DNA of 64,000 nucleotides. Origin: JAICYJ01 sp035695105 (GTDB taxonomy: Bacteria; Actinomycetota; Thermoleophilia; Gaiellales; JAICJC01). Below the pieces are notes generated by a model, which saw only the letters and a list, made by a program, of their open reading frames with translations, was not told where the DNA came from and did not search any database. Below are positions 42,747 to 51,343 of the stretch, piece after piece. Position 1 is the first letter of the stretch; every line of letters begins with the position of its first letter. Where the stretch lies: positions 1 to 64,000 of the forward strand of contig DASSEV010000048.1 in the NCBI GenBank assembly GCA_035695105.1, read 5' to 3'. The translations under genes and the position numbers were made by a program.

Positions 42747-44045
42747 TCAGAAGCCGCCGATCCCGTGCGGCGTGCCCACGCCCGTGGGCAGGTCGTACCC
42801 GGGCGCCGCCGTGCATGCCGTCGTGCGATGGTCGCAGGGCACCGCCGCGACGCCCGTGTCGTTCGAGCCGGTGGTGATGTCGTTGAACGCGGAGGTACCC
42901 GCCTTTGCGTAGAGCAGCGACGCCGGGTACGGCACGCTCGTGGCGTTGCCCTTGAGTGCGAACACCCCCGCGATCAGCGGCGCCGACAGGCTCGTGCCGC
43001 CGACCGTCCACCACCCGTCCCAGTGGGTGTAGATCGCCGCGCCGGTGTCGGGATCGGCAACGGCCGACACATCGTTGTCGCCGCGAGACGTCCCGCAGCC
43101 GGTGGCCGCCCAGTTGGCAACGCCCGTCTGGAACGGCTGGGCCGGCACTGCCGGGTACAGGCCGGATGCGCCGTTCGCACAGCCCGAGCCCGTCCCGCCG
43201 GAGTTCTGGATCGTGGGCGGGCCCCAGACGGTCTCACCGCCGTAGGTGCCGTCGGCGTTCATGTGCAGCGACGTACCGCCGACGGTGACCACCGTGTTCA
43301 GCGATGCCGGCCAGGAGACGTCGTACCCTGCATCGCCCGATGAGACGACGATCGCCTTGTTGGGGTGGTTGTACGCGCCGTCGACCGAGCCGAGCGAACC
43401 GTCGATGTCGTACGAGCCGTAGCTGTTCGACACGATGGATGCGGCCCGCGCAGCACGGTTCACGGCGTTCGCCATCACATAGCCGTCGTCGCTCGCCGCC
43501 TCGACGAGGACGATCTTGCAGTTCTGACAGATGGCGTGCACCGTCTGGATGTCCAGATCCATCTCGATGTACCAGCCGGTCGAGCGCGCCGAGCCCGCGG
43601 GCGCGCCCATGTTGATCTTCTGGAAGCACGACGTGGTGATGGTCGACGAGCACTTCGGCAGCACCGGTAGCCCGTAGGTCTGGCTGTAGGTGGTCAGGTC
43701 GCTGTAGGCGTACGCGTAGTCCCACGCGTCGACGATGGCGACCGTGATCGGCCGGTGTGCGGTCGTGCTCCCGCTCTTCAGCGGCGTCAGGGTCGGCAGG
43801 CCGTAGGCGGCGTGGTAGTCCGCCGGGCCCATGCCGGAGGGAAGGAGGAATGGCGACGCGGCGTGGATCCTCCTCCCGTCACGGGTCCGCACGAGCGCCA
43901 TGCACCGCACCTGGCCGGTGGTGCAGACACGTTGCGACCCGTAGGTGGAGGTTGCGCGCGGCGCCGCCGCCGCCGGCGCCGCTGCGGCCAGCGCGGCCGC
44001 GCAGAGGACGGCGATCACCCGCACGGCTGTTGCTGCATGCCCCAC
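42747..44045 (-). CDS. secreted S53 (sedolisin-type) serine-carboxyl protease
   Basis: A 432-residue secreted protease with a signal peptide (residues 1-28, ...AAAPAAAAP). The catalytic Glu and Asp fit IEMDLDIQ, the oxyanion Asp fits VSSGDAGYD and the nucleophile is in GGTSLSAP. The C-terminal NDITTGSN and GYDLPTGVG resemble the S53 calcium site. The usual long N-terminal propeptide is largely missing: only about 70 residues separate the signal from the catalytic domain. It starts with GTG. Extra cysteine pairs (CQNC, CSS...C) suggest disulfides. It lies 45 bp downstream of an acyl-CoA dehydrogenase gene. Confidence 0.87.
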   Translation of the reverse strand: MGHAATAVRVIAVLCAAALAAAAPAAAAPRATSTYGSQRVCTTGQVRCMALVRTRDGRRIHAASPFLLPSGMGPADYHAAYGLPTLTPLKSGSTTAHRPITVAIVDAWDYAYAYSDLTTYSQTYGLPVLPKCSSTITTSCFQKINMGAPAGSARSTGWYIEMDLDIQTVHAICQNCKIVLVEAASDDGYVMANAVNRAARAASIVSNSYGSYDIDGSLGSVDGAYNHPNKAIVVSSGDAGYDVSWPASLNTVVTVGGTSLHMNADGTYGGETVWGPPTIQNSGGTGSGCANGASGLYPAVPAQPFQTGVANWAATGCGTSRGDNDVSAVADPDTGAAIYTHWDGWWTVGGTSLSAPLIAGVFALKGNATSVPYPASLLYAKAGTSAFNDITTGSNDTGVAAVPCDHRTTACTAAPGYDLPTGVGTPHGIGGF

Positions 44046-44090
44046 CCCACACGATCATCTCATCCGTCTCGGCGCATCGCAAGAGTTCCG

Positions 44091-45239
44091 CTACGAGCCC
44101 GCCTGCCGTCGCAGCTCACGCGCGATGACGAGCCGCTGGATCTGGTTCGCGCCCTCGTAGATCTGCGTGATCTTGGCGTCGCGCATCATGCGCTCGACCG
44201 GGTACTCCTCGATGTAGCCGTAGCCACCGAGGATCTGCACCGCGTCGGTGGTCACCGCCATGGCGGTGTCCGAGCACATCAGCTTGGCCATCGCCGATGC
44301 GCGGGTCAGCTCCGGCCCGTCGATCCCCTGGTCGAGCATCACGCCGACGTCGTAGAGCAGGCCGCGGCTGGCCTCGACTCTTACGGCCATGTCCGCGAGC
44401 ATGAACTGGATGCCCTGGTGGTCCGCGAGCGGCTTGCCGAACGTCTCGCGCTCCTCGGCGTAGCGCAGCGCGTAGTCGAGCGCCGCCTGAGCGATGCCGA
44501 GCGCCTGCGCGCCGATGCCCGGCCGCGACCGGTCGAGCACCCGCATCGCCGTCCGGAAGCCCGTTCCCTCGTCGCCGACCATGGCTGAAGCCGGCACGCG
44601 GCAGCTCTCGAACAGCAGCTCGCCGGTGGTCGACCCCTTGATCCCCATCTTCGGCTCGATACGGGCGACCGAGAACCCGGGCGCGTCCTTCTCGACCATG
44701 AACGCCGAGATCGAGTCGCCGGTGCGGGCGAACACCACGTAGGTGTCGGCAACGCCTGCGTTCGTGATGAAGCGCTTGCTGCCGTCGATCACCCACTCGT
44801 CCCCGTCCCGGCGGGCGGTGGTGCGCATCGCGCGGGCGTCGGATCCGGAGCCGGCCTCCGTCAGAGCATAGGCGCTGATCCACTCGCCGCTCGCCCAGCG
44901 CGGCAGGTACCGCTGCTTCTGCTCGGCCGAGCCGGCCAGCTCGATGGCGATCGCGCCCAGCGACTGCACGGCCAGCACCAGCCCCACGGTGGCATCCGCG
45001 TACGACAGCTCCTCGACCGCCCGCAGGAACGTGAGCACGCCTGTGCCGGTTCCGCCGTACTCCTCGCCGAAGGCCAGCGCGAACACGTCGTTTCGCCGCA
45101 GCAGGTCGACGGCCTCGAAGGGGAACTCGGCCCGCTTGTCGACCTCCGCCGCGTGGGGGGCGATCTGCTCGCGGGCGAGCGTGCGCACCGCCTCGACAAG
45201 CAGCTCCTGCTCCTCCGTCTGGGGGTGGCGCACGCTCAT
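44091..45239 (-). CDS. acyl-CoA dehydrogenase (medium/short-chain type)
   Basis: A 382-residue flavoenzyme. YALTEAGSGSDARAM forms the FAD site, and AVQILGGYGYIEEYPVERMMRDAKI and QIYEGANQIQRL closely resemble medium-chain acyl-CoA dehydrogenases, with the catalytic Glu in YEG. The upstream M24 peptidase gene overlaps its start by 4 bp (ATGA). It could contribute to fatty-acid or branched-chain oxidation together with the leucine operon elsewhere in the window. Confidence 0.9.
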   Translation of the reverse strand: MSVRHPQTEEQELLVEAVRTLAREQIAPHAAEVDKRAEFPFEAVDLLRRNDVFALAFGEEYGGTGTGVLTFLRAVEELSYADATVGLVLAVQSLGAIAIELAGSAEQKQRYLPRWASGEWISAYALTEAGSGSDARAMRTTARRDGDEWVIDGSKRFITNAGVADTYVVFARTGDSISAFMVEKDAPGFSVARIEPKMGIKGSTTGELLFESCRVPASAMVGDEGTGFRTAMRVLDRSRPGIGAQALGIAQAALDYALRYAEERETFGKPLADHQGIQFMLADMAVRVEASRGLLYDVGVMLDQGIDGPELTRASAMAKLMCSDTAMAVTTDAVQILGGYGYIEEYPVERMMRDAKITQIYEGANQIQRLVIARELRRQAGS

Positions 45240-46417
45240 GCCTCGATCAGCTCCTCACTCGCTGTGGTCAGGTTCTCCCAGCCCGTCTCGGTGACGGCGT
45301 ACATGTTCTCGATACCAACCGCACCGCGCCCCGGGAACACGAACTTCGGCTCGACGGCGATCACGTGGCCGGGCTGCAGCGGGTCGTCGAACCCCGGCGC
45401 GAGCACCGGCAGCTCGTCGATCTCCATGCCCACCCCGTGCCCCAGGAAGCGGACGCGGTCGGGCCCGTGGCCCATGAAGTGGTCGGCCAGGCCGGCGTCG
45501 CCCGCCGTCTGCTCGGCATGCCGGAAGAGCTCGCTCGGAATCGCTCCCGGACGCATCACACTCTCGACCGAGCGCAGGATCGCCACGGCCAGGCTGTAGG
45601 CATCGCGCAGGTCTCCGTCGAGCGGCCCCAGCGCGAACGTCCGCGTCTGGTCGGCCAGGTAGCCGTCGTGTCCGCCGACCAGATCGACGATCACCGGGTC
45701 GCCCCGGCGCAGCCGGTGGCCGTCCGGGCCCTTGCCCAGCACGGGGTTCGGTCCCGGGCCGCACAGCGGCGAGTCCGAGTAGCCGGGCACCGCGCCGCTC
45801 GGGCCGCCCAGCACCTGGCCGTAGTGCATCTCCTGGTTGAAGCCGCGGAATCGGAGCTGGCCCTGGTGACCGGCAGCGCGCAGCACACCTTCAACCTCAC
45901 GTTGAACCTGAGACTCTTTCACACCTTCTCGAAGCAGTCCCGGCACCGCCTCCGCCGCGGCACGCACCTGGTCGCCCGCACGCCGCATCTGGTCGAGCTC
46001 CCAGCGGCTCTTGACCGCCCGCACGCGGCGGATCGCCGGCGAGCAGTCGCCGACCCGGTATCCCTCGAGCCGGCGGACATAGCCGAGGTACCGGGCCGCC
46101 GGGAGCACGTCCAGCTCGAAGCCCACGGCGGCACCCGCTTGGACGCCGGCGTCCGCCAGCGCGCCCGCCAGCCCCGACAGCGACGGCAGCGCGTCGATGT
46201 GCGAGAGCGGCGATTCCTGCCGCGCCCGGGCGAGCGTGCGACGGACCGCGAGCCGCGGCTCCCCGGTCGCCGGAACGATCAGGTGCGACTGCTGGTTGGT
46301 ACCGGTCAGGTACGCGAGATCCGTGCTCTGCACCACGACCGCCGCATCGAGCCCGTCGTCGGCGAGGGCCGCGGCGAACCGGCGAAGCCGCTGCTCGATC
46401 TCCTCCGCGGGGGGCAC
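45236..46417 (-). CDS. M24-family peptidase (Xaa-Pro aminopeptidase-like)
   Basis: A 393-residue pita-bread metallopeptidase. An N-terminal creatinase-like domain (about 1-140) precedes the catalytic domain with metal ligands in VIVDLVGGHDGYLADQTRTF (Asp, Asp), FLGHGVGMEIDELP (His), VEPKFVFPG (Glu) and GAVGIENMYAV (Glu). The acidic and His ligands appear complete. It would remove N-terminal residues before proline or act on related amides. It starts with GTG at 46417, 7 nt after a shared -10, and overlaps the acyl-CoA dehydrogenase by 4 bp. Confidence 0.88.
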   Translation of the reverse strand: MPPAEEIEQRLRRFAAALADDGLDAAVVVQSTDLAYLTGTNQQSHLIVPATGEPRLAVRRTLARARQESPLSHIDALPSLSGLAGALADAGVQAGAAVGFELDVLPAARYLGYVRRLEGYRVGDCSPAIRRVRAVKSRWELDQMRRAGDQVRAAAEAVPGLLREGVKESQVQREVEGVLRAAGHQGQLRFRGFNQEMHYGQVLGGPSGAVPGYSDSPLCGPGPNPVLGKGPDGHRLRRGDPVIVDLVGGHDGYLADQTRTFALGPLDGDLRDAYSLAVAILRSVESVMRPGAIPSELFRHAEQTAGDAGLADHFMGHGPDRVRFLGHGVGMEIDELPVLAPGFDDPLQPGHVIAVEPKFVFPGRGAVGIENMYAVTETGWENLTTASEELIEA

Positions 46418-46423
46418 GCGGCG

Positions 46424-46430
46424 TAGACTA
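46424..46430. promoter_or_regulatory. bidirectional -10 element (TAGACTA)
   Basis: The 7-mer reads TAGACT on the plus strand, 9 nt before the amidohydrolase GTG (46439). It reads TAGTCT on the minus strand, 7 nt before the M24 peptidase GTG (46417). Both match TANNNT and both genes would be leaderless. The whole space between the two start codons is only 21 bp. Confidence 0.55.
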
Positions 46431-46438
46431 CCGGCCGC

Positions 46439-47917
46439 GTGATCCTCCACAACGGCCCGATCTACACCATGGATCCGCGTCTCCCCCGCGTCCGCGCGCT
46501 CGCGGTGGCGGGCGAGGTGATCGCCGGAGGAGTCGATGTTCGCGAGGGTGAGGCGGACACGGTCGGCCACGAGCGGCTGGATCTCGACGGCCGCTGCGTG
46601 CTCCCCGGGTTCACCGACTCCCACGTCCACTTCCTCGACTGGGCGCTCGAGCGCACCTGGCTCGACCTGCACGCCTGCCGCAGCCTGTCCGAGGCGCTGC
46701 GCGCCGTGGCAGCATCGAGCGGCGGAGACGGCTGGCTGCGCGGCAAGGGCTGGCTGGAGGCCGCCTGGCCGGACGGCCCTCCGAGCGCCGCCGCGCTCGA
46801 CGAGGTGACCGGAGACCGGCCTGCGGCGCTGTGGGCGCACGACCACCACACGCTGTGGGTCAACACCGCCGCCCTCCGGGCACAGGGCGTCGACCACTCG
46901 ACCGGCGTCCTGCACGAGTGGGAGGCGTGGCGCTTCCCGCTGCCGGCGGCGACCCCGCTCGAGCGGTCGCATGCTGTTCGCGACGGCATGACCGAGGCGA
47001 ACGCCCGCGGGGTGATCGGCGTGCACGACTTCCAGGCGCACGGGGGACGTGAGCTGTGGCAGCGCTACGACGCCGACCGCCGGCTGACGCTGCGGGTGGC
47101 GATGAGCATCCCGCTCGACGCCCTGCCCGCCGCCCGAGCGATCGAGCTGCGAGCCGGGTTCGGGAGCGAGCTGCTGCGCGTGGGCCCGGTGAAGGCGTTC
47201 ATGGACGGCACGCTGGGATCACGCACCGCGTGGATGCTGGACGGCTCCGGCGACCAGCTGCTCTCGGAGGACGAGCTCGCAGAGGCGGCCGTGCAGGCGT
47301 CGGCATGCGGCCTGCCGATGGCGATCCACGCGATCGGGGACGGAGCGAACCGGGCTGCCCTGAACGCGCTCGAGCGGACACGCGACGCGTGGGAGCAGGC
47401 GCTGCTGCGCCCGCGGATCGAGCACGTCCAGTGCCTGGACGACGCCGATCTCCCCCGGTTCGCCGGCCTGGGCGTGGTCGCCAGCGTGCAGCCTGTGCAC
47501 GCCACCAGCGACCGCGACGTCGCCGACGCGCTGTGGGGCGAGCGGGCCGCAAAGGCCTACCGCACGCGCGACCTGCTCGACTCGGGCGCCCACGTCGTGT
47601 TCGGTGCCGACCCGCCGATCGAGGAGCTGGCTCCGCTGGCGGCGATCCAGGCGGCCGTTCACCGGACCGTCGACGAGCGCGAGCCGTGGTTCCCCGAGCA
47701 GCGGATTCCCGTGGCCGACGCCATCTCCTGCCACACCGCTGCGCCCGCCTATGCCGTCGGCGAGGAGCGCGCCCGCGGCTGCCTGCTGCCCGGGCTGTCC
47801 GCCGACCTCGTCGTGCTCGACACCGACATCGTCGAGCATCCCGACCGGATCGCCGACGCACGGGTGATCGCGACCATGCTCGCGGGCCGCTGGGTGCACG
47901 GCCGGCCGCCCTGGTGA
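46439..47917 (+). CDS. amidohydrolase (YtcJ/AmdHyd3-like)
   Basis: A 492-residue metal-dependent hydrolase starting MILHNGPIYTMDP, typical of the YtcJ-like branch. Metal ligands are suggested by TDSHVHF near residue 60, KAFMDGTLGSRTAW (position of the bridging residue), IHAIGDGANRAA, RIEHVQ and GADPPIE. The segment AYAVGEERARGCLLPGLSADLVVLD is the family's C-terminal beta strand region. Substrate is unknown; relatives hydrolyse N-substituted formamides or other amides. The GTG start sits 21 bp from the divergent M24 peptidase. Confidence 0.88.
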   Translation: MILHNGPIYTMDPRLPRVRALAVAGEVIAGGVDVREGEADTVGHERLDLDGRCVLPGFTDSHVHFLDWALERTWLDLHACRSLSEALRAVAASSGGDGWLRGKGWLEAAWPDGPPSAAALDEVTGDRPAALWAHDHHTLWVNTAALRAQGVDHSTGVLHEWEAWRFPLPAATPLERSHAVRDGMTEANARGVIGVHDFQAHGGRELWQRYDADRRLTLRVAMSIPLDALPAARAIELRAGFGSELLRVGPVKAFMDGTLGSRTAWMLDGSGDQLLSEDELAEAAVQASACGLPMAIHAIGDGANRAALNALERTRDAWEQALLRPRIEHVQCLDDADLPRFAGLGVVASVQPVHATSDRDVADALWGERAAKAYRTRDLLDSGAHVVFGADPPIEELAPLAAIQAAVHRTVDEREPWFPEQRIPVADAISCHTAAPAYAVGEERARGCLLPGLSADLVVLDTDIVEHPDRIADARVIATMLAGRWVHGRPPW

Positions 47918-47949
47918 CCGGCGCGCGGACATCCATGTGCAAGATCTTC

Positions 47950-47965
47950 ACGGTTACCTAACCGT
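47950..47965. promoter_or_regulatory. inverted repeat ACGGTTA-CC-TAACCGT
   Basis: A perfect 7-bp inverted repeat with a 2-nt centre, 31 bp before the NlpC/P60 start and just upstream of the -10 TACGGT. It occupies the -35 region, as an operator would. Confidence 0.45.
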
Positions 47966-47983
47966 CCACTGACACCCGGGGCG

Positions 47984-47989
47984 TACGGT
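47984..47989 (+). promoter_or_regulatory. leaderless -10 element of the NlpC/P60 gene
   Basis: TACGGT (TANNNT) ends 7 nt before the GTG start at 47997; no Shine-Dalgarno is present. Confidence 0.4.
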
Positions 47990-47996
47990 CCTCGCC

Positions 47997-49061
47997 GTGC
48001 AGTCCTCCGTGAGGGATCTGGGGTCAGCGGAGCTGTGGCGGGCATCCGCGTCGCGCGCCATGCGCCGGCGCGAGACCTACCGCCGCAAGCGCCAGCTGCG
48101 GCGCATGAGCGTCCCGCTGGTGATGGCCGCCACCGCGGCCGGGATGGGCGCGCCGGCGTACGCGGCCGGCAAGCAGCACCAGGCGTCGGCGAGAGCCGGG
48201 GCGCGCCGGGTGCACCCCCGCATCCTGCGGATCGGCGACACGGGGCCGGACGTCGTCCTGCTGCAGCGGGCGCTCGGCATCCCCGCCGACGGCATCTTCG
48301 GCCCCCAGACGCTGCATGCGGTCAAGCGGTTCCAGCGGGCGCACTCGCTGCTGGTCGACGGCCAGGTGGGGCCGCACACCTGGGCAGCGCTGCACGCGGA
48401 GGCAACGGGATCGAGTACCGAGATCGTGATCCGCGTGCACGACGTCGGGCCGGCGGTCGCGGTGCTGCAGCGCGCGCTGGGGATCCCGGCGGACGGCGAG
48501 TTCGGGCCGCAGACGCTGCACGCGGTGAAGCGGTTCCAGGCAGCGCACGGCCTGCTGGTCGACGGCCAGGTGGGCCCGCGCACGCGCGCGGCGCTCCACC
48601 TGGCCGCGTCGAGCGACTTCCACTACGTGGCTCCGGTGCGGCACACCACGGCGCACAGCGAGCACCGGCCCTCCCACCACCGCCGGCACCGGCCGGCGCA
48701 CGCATCAACCCTCGCCGAGCGCGCGGTCGCGCTTGCCCGCGCAGAGCTCGGCGTCCCCTACGTGTGGGGCGGGGAGTCGCCCTCCGGCTTCGACTGCTCG
48801 GGGCTCGTGCAGTACGTCTACGGACGGCTGGGCGTCGCGCTGCCACGCGTCGCCGCCGACCAGTACGGCGCCGGCCGCCACGTCTCCCGGTCGGATCTCC
48901 GGCCCGGCGACCTGGTCTTCTTCGACGGGCTCGGCCACGTCGGCATCTACATCGGCGGCGGTCGGTTCATCCACGCGCCGCACACCGGCACGGTCGTCCA
49001 GATCTCATCGCTGACCGGCTGGTACGCCGACATGTACGTCGGCGCGACGCGGGTCAGCTGA
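47997..49061 (+). CDS. NlpC/P60 peptidoglycan hydrolase with two peptidoglycan-binding domains
   Basis: A 354-residue wall hydrolase. A basic N terminus (RRRETYRRKRQLRR) and hydrophobic stretch ending PAYAAG suggest export. Two peptidoglycan-binding type 1 domains (about 72-135 and 142-205) are nearly identical to each other, sharing LQRALGIPADG and LLVDGQVGP, so they arose by recent duplication. A His-rich linker (about 215-242) leads to the NlpC/P60 domain with catalytic Cys in FDCSGLVQYV and His in GHVGIYIG. It probably cleaves stem-peptide bonds during growth or division. The 3' end overlaps the convergent gene by 8 bp. Confidence 0.92.
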   Translation: MQSSVRDLGSAELWRASASRAMRRRETYRRKRQLRRMSVPLVMAATAAGMGAPAYAAGKQHQASARAGARRVHPRILRIGDTGPDVVLLQRALGIPADGIFGPQTLHAVKRFQRAHSLLVDGQVGPHTWAALHAEATGSSTEIVIRVHDVGPAVAVLQRALGIPADGEFGPQTLHAVKRFQAAHGLLVDGQVGPRTRAALHLAASSDFHYVAPVRHTTAHSEHRPSHHRRHRPAHASTLAERAVALARAELGVPYVWGGESPSGFDCSGLVQYVYGRLGVALPRVAADQYGAGRHVSRSDLRPGDLVFFDGLGHVGIYIGGGRFIHAPHTGTVVQISSLTGWYADMYVGATRVS

Positions 49062-50040
49062 TCTTCGACATCAGCGCGGCCGCCGTCCGCCCGTAGATCG
49101 AGTTCGGCGAGGCGTCGACCACCTGCCGCCACTGCGCGGCGGCGTCCGTGTCGTCGTTCAGCCAGTAGAGCAGGAGTCCCAGGTGAAACCGAATCTCGGT
49201 CGGATCGCTGGTCTGCTGGATCAGCGGGCCGAGCTGGCTGAACGTGGCCGCCGGCTTGTCCTTGTCGTAGGTGAGCACGGCGACGGCCACCCGCGGCGAC
49301 ACGCCGGTGGGATCGACCTGCAGCGCGCGACGGGCGGCGGCCTGGGCGGCCAACCGGTCGGGCGCCCGGTGGGTGCGCAGCCAGGCTCCCTGCTCCGCCG
49401 CGGCCAGACCCAGCCATGCGCCCGACGAGCGCGGGTGCCGCTTCACGAGCGCCCGCAACCGGGCCACGGTGCCGTGGGGCGTGCCGTCGGGAGGGATGTA
49501 GATGGGATAGTCCGCGCGCTGCTGCGGCGTGTGCAGGGTGTTGTCCGCAATCGTCCCGTAGTAGCCGTAGAGATCCTCCGAGCGGACGCGGCGAAGCGCC
49601 TTGACGGCCGCGCTGCACTTCCCGGCCCAGAGCTCGGTCAGCCCCTCGTAGAGGCCGACGACCGGCTGGGACTGGTCGAGCCGCTCCAGCGCCTGGAGGG
49701 TGGCCGCCGGCCCGGCGGCCTCGTAGCGAGCGATCGCATGGGCGACCCCGACCCGTGGGTCGGCGGCCGGGAGCTGGGCGGCCGCGGCCCGCTCGACGGC
49801 GGCGTTCCCCTGTCCGCGGACGGGCCGCGGTAGCTGGAGGTTCAGCGGCGGCGAGCCCCGCAGCGGGGAGCACTTCGCCGGCGCGGTGGCCGCGCTGGTG
49901 CCGTCGCCCCGCGATGTCACGGCGACCGCGGCTGCGGCGGTGAGCCCGATGGCCAGCGCCACGCCGACCAGCAGGATGAGGCGCCGTCGACGCCCGGGAA
50001 TATGTTCGGAAGGGGGCTCGTTCATCCATTCGGGCGGCAT
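49054..50040 (-). CDS. membrane-anchored TPR-like protein
   Basis: A 328-residue protein with a short cytoplasmic N terminus (GRRRR), one transmembrane helix (about 21-41) and an extracytoplasmic domain. Helical repeats such as AWLGLAAAEQGAWL, AAQAAARRALQVDP and LGLLLYWLNDDTDAAAQWRQV suggest TPR folding. It may scaffold envelope proteins; convergent overlap with the wall hydrolase is suggestive but no proof. ATG 50040 or the internal ATG at 50025 could be the start. Confidence 0.75.
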   Translation of the reverse strand: MPPEWMNEPPSEHIPGRRRRLILLVGVALAIGLTAAAAVAVTSRGDGTSAATAPAKCSPLRGSPPLNLQLPRPVRGQGNAAVERAAAAQLPAADPRVGVAHAIARYEAAGPAATLQALERLDQSQPVVGLYEGLTELWAGKCSAAVKALRRVRSEDLYGYYGTIADNTLHTPQQRADYPIYIPPDGTPHGTVARLRALVKRHPRSSGAWLGLAAAEQGAWLRTHRAPDRLAAQAAARRALQVDPTGVSPRVAVAVLTYDKDKPAATFSQLGPLIQQTSDPTEIRFHLGLLLYWLNDDTDAAAQWRQVVDASPNSIYGRTAAALMSKIS

Positions 50041-50062
50041 GGAGTTTGGATCCAGCCGCCGC

Positions 50063-50108
50063 TACAATTGAGATCACAAGTTTCTTCGCCCCGCCGTGTG
50101 TGGGGCGC
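50063..50108 (+). promoter_or_regulatory. promoter -10 and 5'-UTR hairpin before the rhodanese-MoeB gene
   Basis: TACAAT (50063-50068) is one base from the ideal -10. Downstream, CGCCCC...GGGGCG (about 50087-50107) can form a stem with a 9-nt loop before the Shine-Dalgarno-like GGAAAGGG. The leader would be about 50 nt, unlike the leaderless genes around. Confidence 0.5.
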
Positions 50109-50125
50109 TTCGGAAAGGGTAGGTG

Positions 50126-51343
50126 ATGGGCGTGGCCACATACCGCGAACATCTTGCAGCCGTGAAGGCCGGGATCACCGAGATCTCGGCCCAGGAGGCT
50201 GCGGCGCGGCTGGCCGAGGAGCCCCGGCCGGTGCTGATCGACGTCCGCGAGCGGGACGAGTACGAGCAGGGCTTCATTCCCGGCTCCGTCCACATCCCGC
50301 GCGGCAACCTCGAGTCGCGCGTCGACAACGCTGTCGGCGACCGCACGCGGCCGGTGATCATCTACTGCGCCCAGGGAAACCGCTCCGCGTACGCCGCCAA
50401 GACCCTCGCCGAGCTCGGCTTCGAGGACGTGGTGTCGCTGCGCGGCGGGTTCTCGGACTGGAAGCAGAACGGGCATGAGTGGAAGGTGCCGCGCACGCTG
50501 ACGCCCCAGCAGTTCGAGCGCTACAGCCGGCACACGCTGATCCCGGAGATCGGCGAGGAGGGGCAGCTGAAGCTGCTCGACTCGAAGGTGCTGCTGATCG
50601 GCGCGGGCGGTCTCGGCTCGCCGGCGGCGCTCTACCTGGCCGCGGCCGGCGTGGGGACGCTCGGCATCATCGACGCCGACGTGGTCGACCGCTCGAACCT
50701 GCAGCGGCAGATCCTCCACACCGAGGACCGGATCGGCACGCCGAAGGTCGACTCGGCGGAGACCGCGCTGAAGGCCCTCAACCCTGACGTGAACATCGTC
50801 AAGTACAGCGAGCGCCTGACCTCGGAGAACGTGCTCGACGTGATCAGCGGCTACGACGTGATCGTCGACGGCACCGACAACTTCCCGACGCGGTACCTGC
50901 TGAACGACGCGAGCCTGGTGGCGAACATCCCGGTCGTCCACGGCTCGATCTACCAGTTCGAGGGGTCCGTGACGGTCTACGCCCCGCGTGTCGGACCCTG
51001 CTACCGGTGTCAGTACCCGGAGCCGCCGCCGCCGGAGATGGCGCCCTCCTGCGCCGAGGGCGGCGTGCTGGGCGTTCTTCCCGGCGTGGTCGGGACGCTG
51101 CAGGCGACCGAGGCGGTCAAGCTGCTGCTCGGCGTCGGCGATCCGCTGATCGGGCGGCAGCTACGCTACGACGCCCTGGCGATGGAGTTCGTGGAGCTGA
51201 AGATGCACCGCGACCCCGAGTGCCCGGTGTGCAGCAAGTCGCCCGACGAGATCGAGTTCATCGACTATGAGCAGTTCTGCGCAGCGCCGGCCCGCGCCGT
51301 CTCCGCCGTACCCACCTTCACCATCAAGGAGGCTGTCGCCTAA
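50126..51343 (+). CDS. rhodanese-MoeB fusion (sulfur-carrier activating enzyme)
   Basis: A 405-residue fusion. Residues about 15-115 are a rhodanese domain with the active-site loop YCAQGNRS. Residues about 125-395 are an E1-like adenylyltransferase (MoeB/ThiF) with GAGGLGSPAALYLAAAG, the Arg finger NLQRQILH, the zinc Cys pairs CYRCQ and CPVCSK and the active Cys region PSCAEGGVLGV. In the MoeZ/MOCS3 type the rhodanese is C-terminal, so this order is reversed. It would adenylate the carrier encoded next and load sulfur onto its C-terminal Gly. ATG 50126 is preferred over GTG 50123. The carrier gene follows the TAA without a gap. Confidence 0.9.
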   Translation: MGVATYREHLAAVKAGITEISAQEAAARLAEEPRPVLIDVRERDEYEQGFIPGSVHIPRGNLESRVDNAVGDRTRPVIIYCAQGNRSAYAAKTLAELGFEDVVSLRGGFSDWKQNGHEWKVPRTLTPQQFERYSRHTLIPEIGEEGQLKLLDSKVLLIGAGGLGSPAALYLAAAGVGTLGIIDADVVDRSNLQRQILHTEDRIGTPKVDSAETALKALNPDVNIVKYSERLTSENVLDVISGYDVIVDGTDNFPTRYLLNDASLVANIPVVHGSIYQFEGSVTVYAPRVGPCYRCQYPEPPPPEMAPSCAEGGVLGVLPGVVGTLQATEAVKLLLGVGDPLIGRQLRYDALAMEFVELKMHRDPECPVCSKSPDEIEFIDYEQFCAAPARAVSAVPTFTIKEAVA

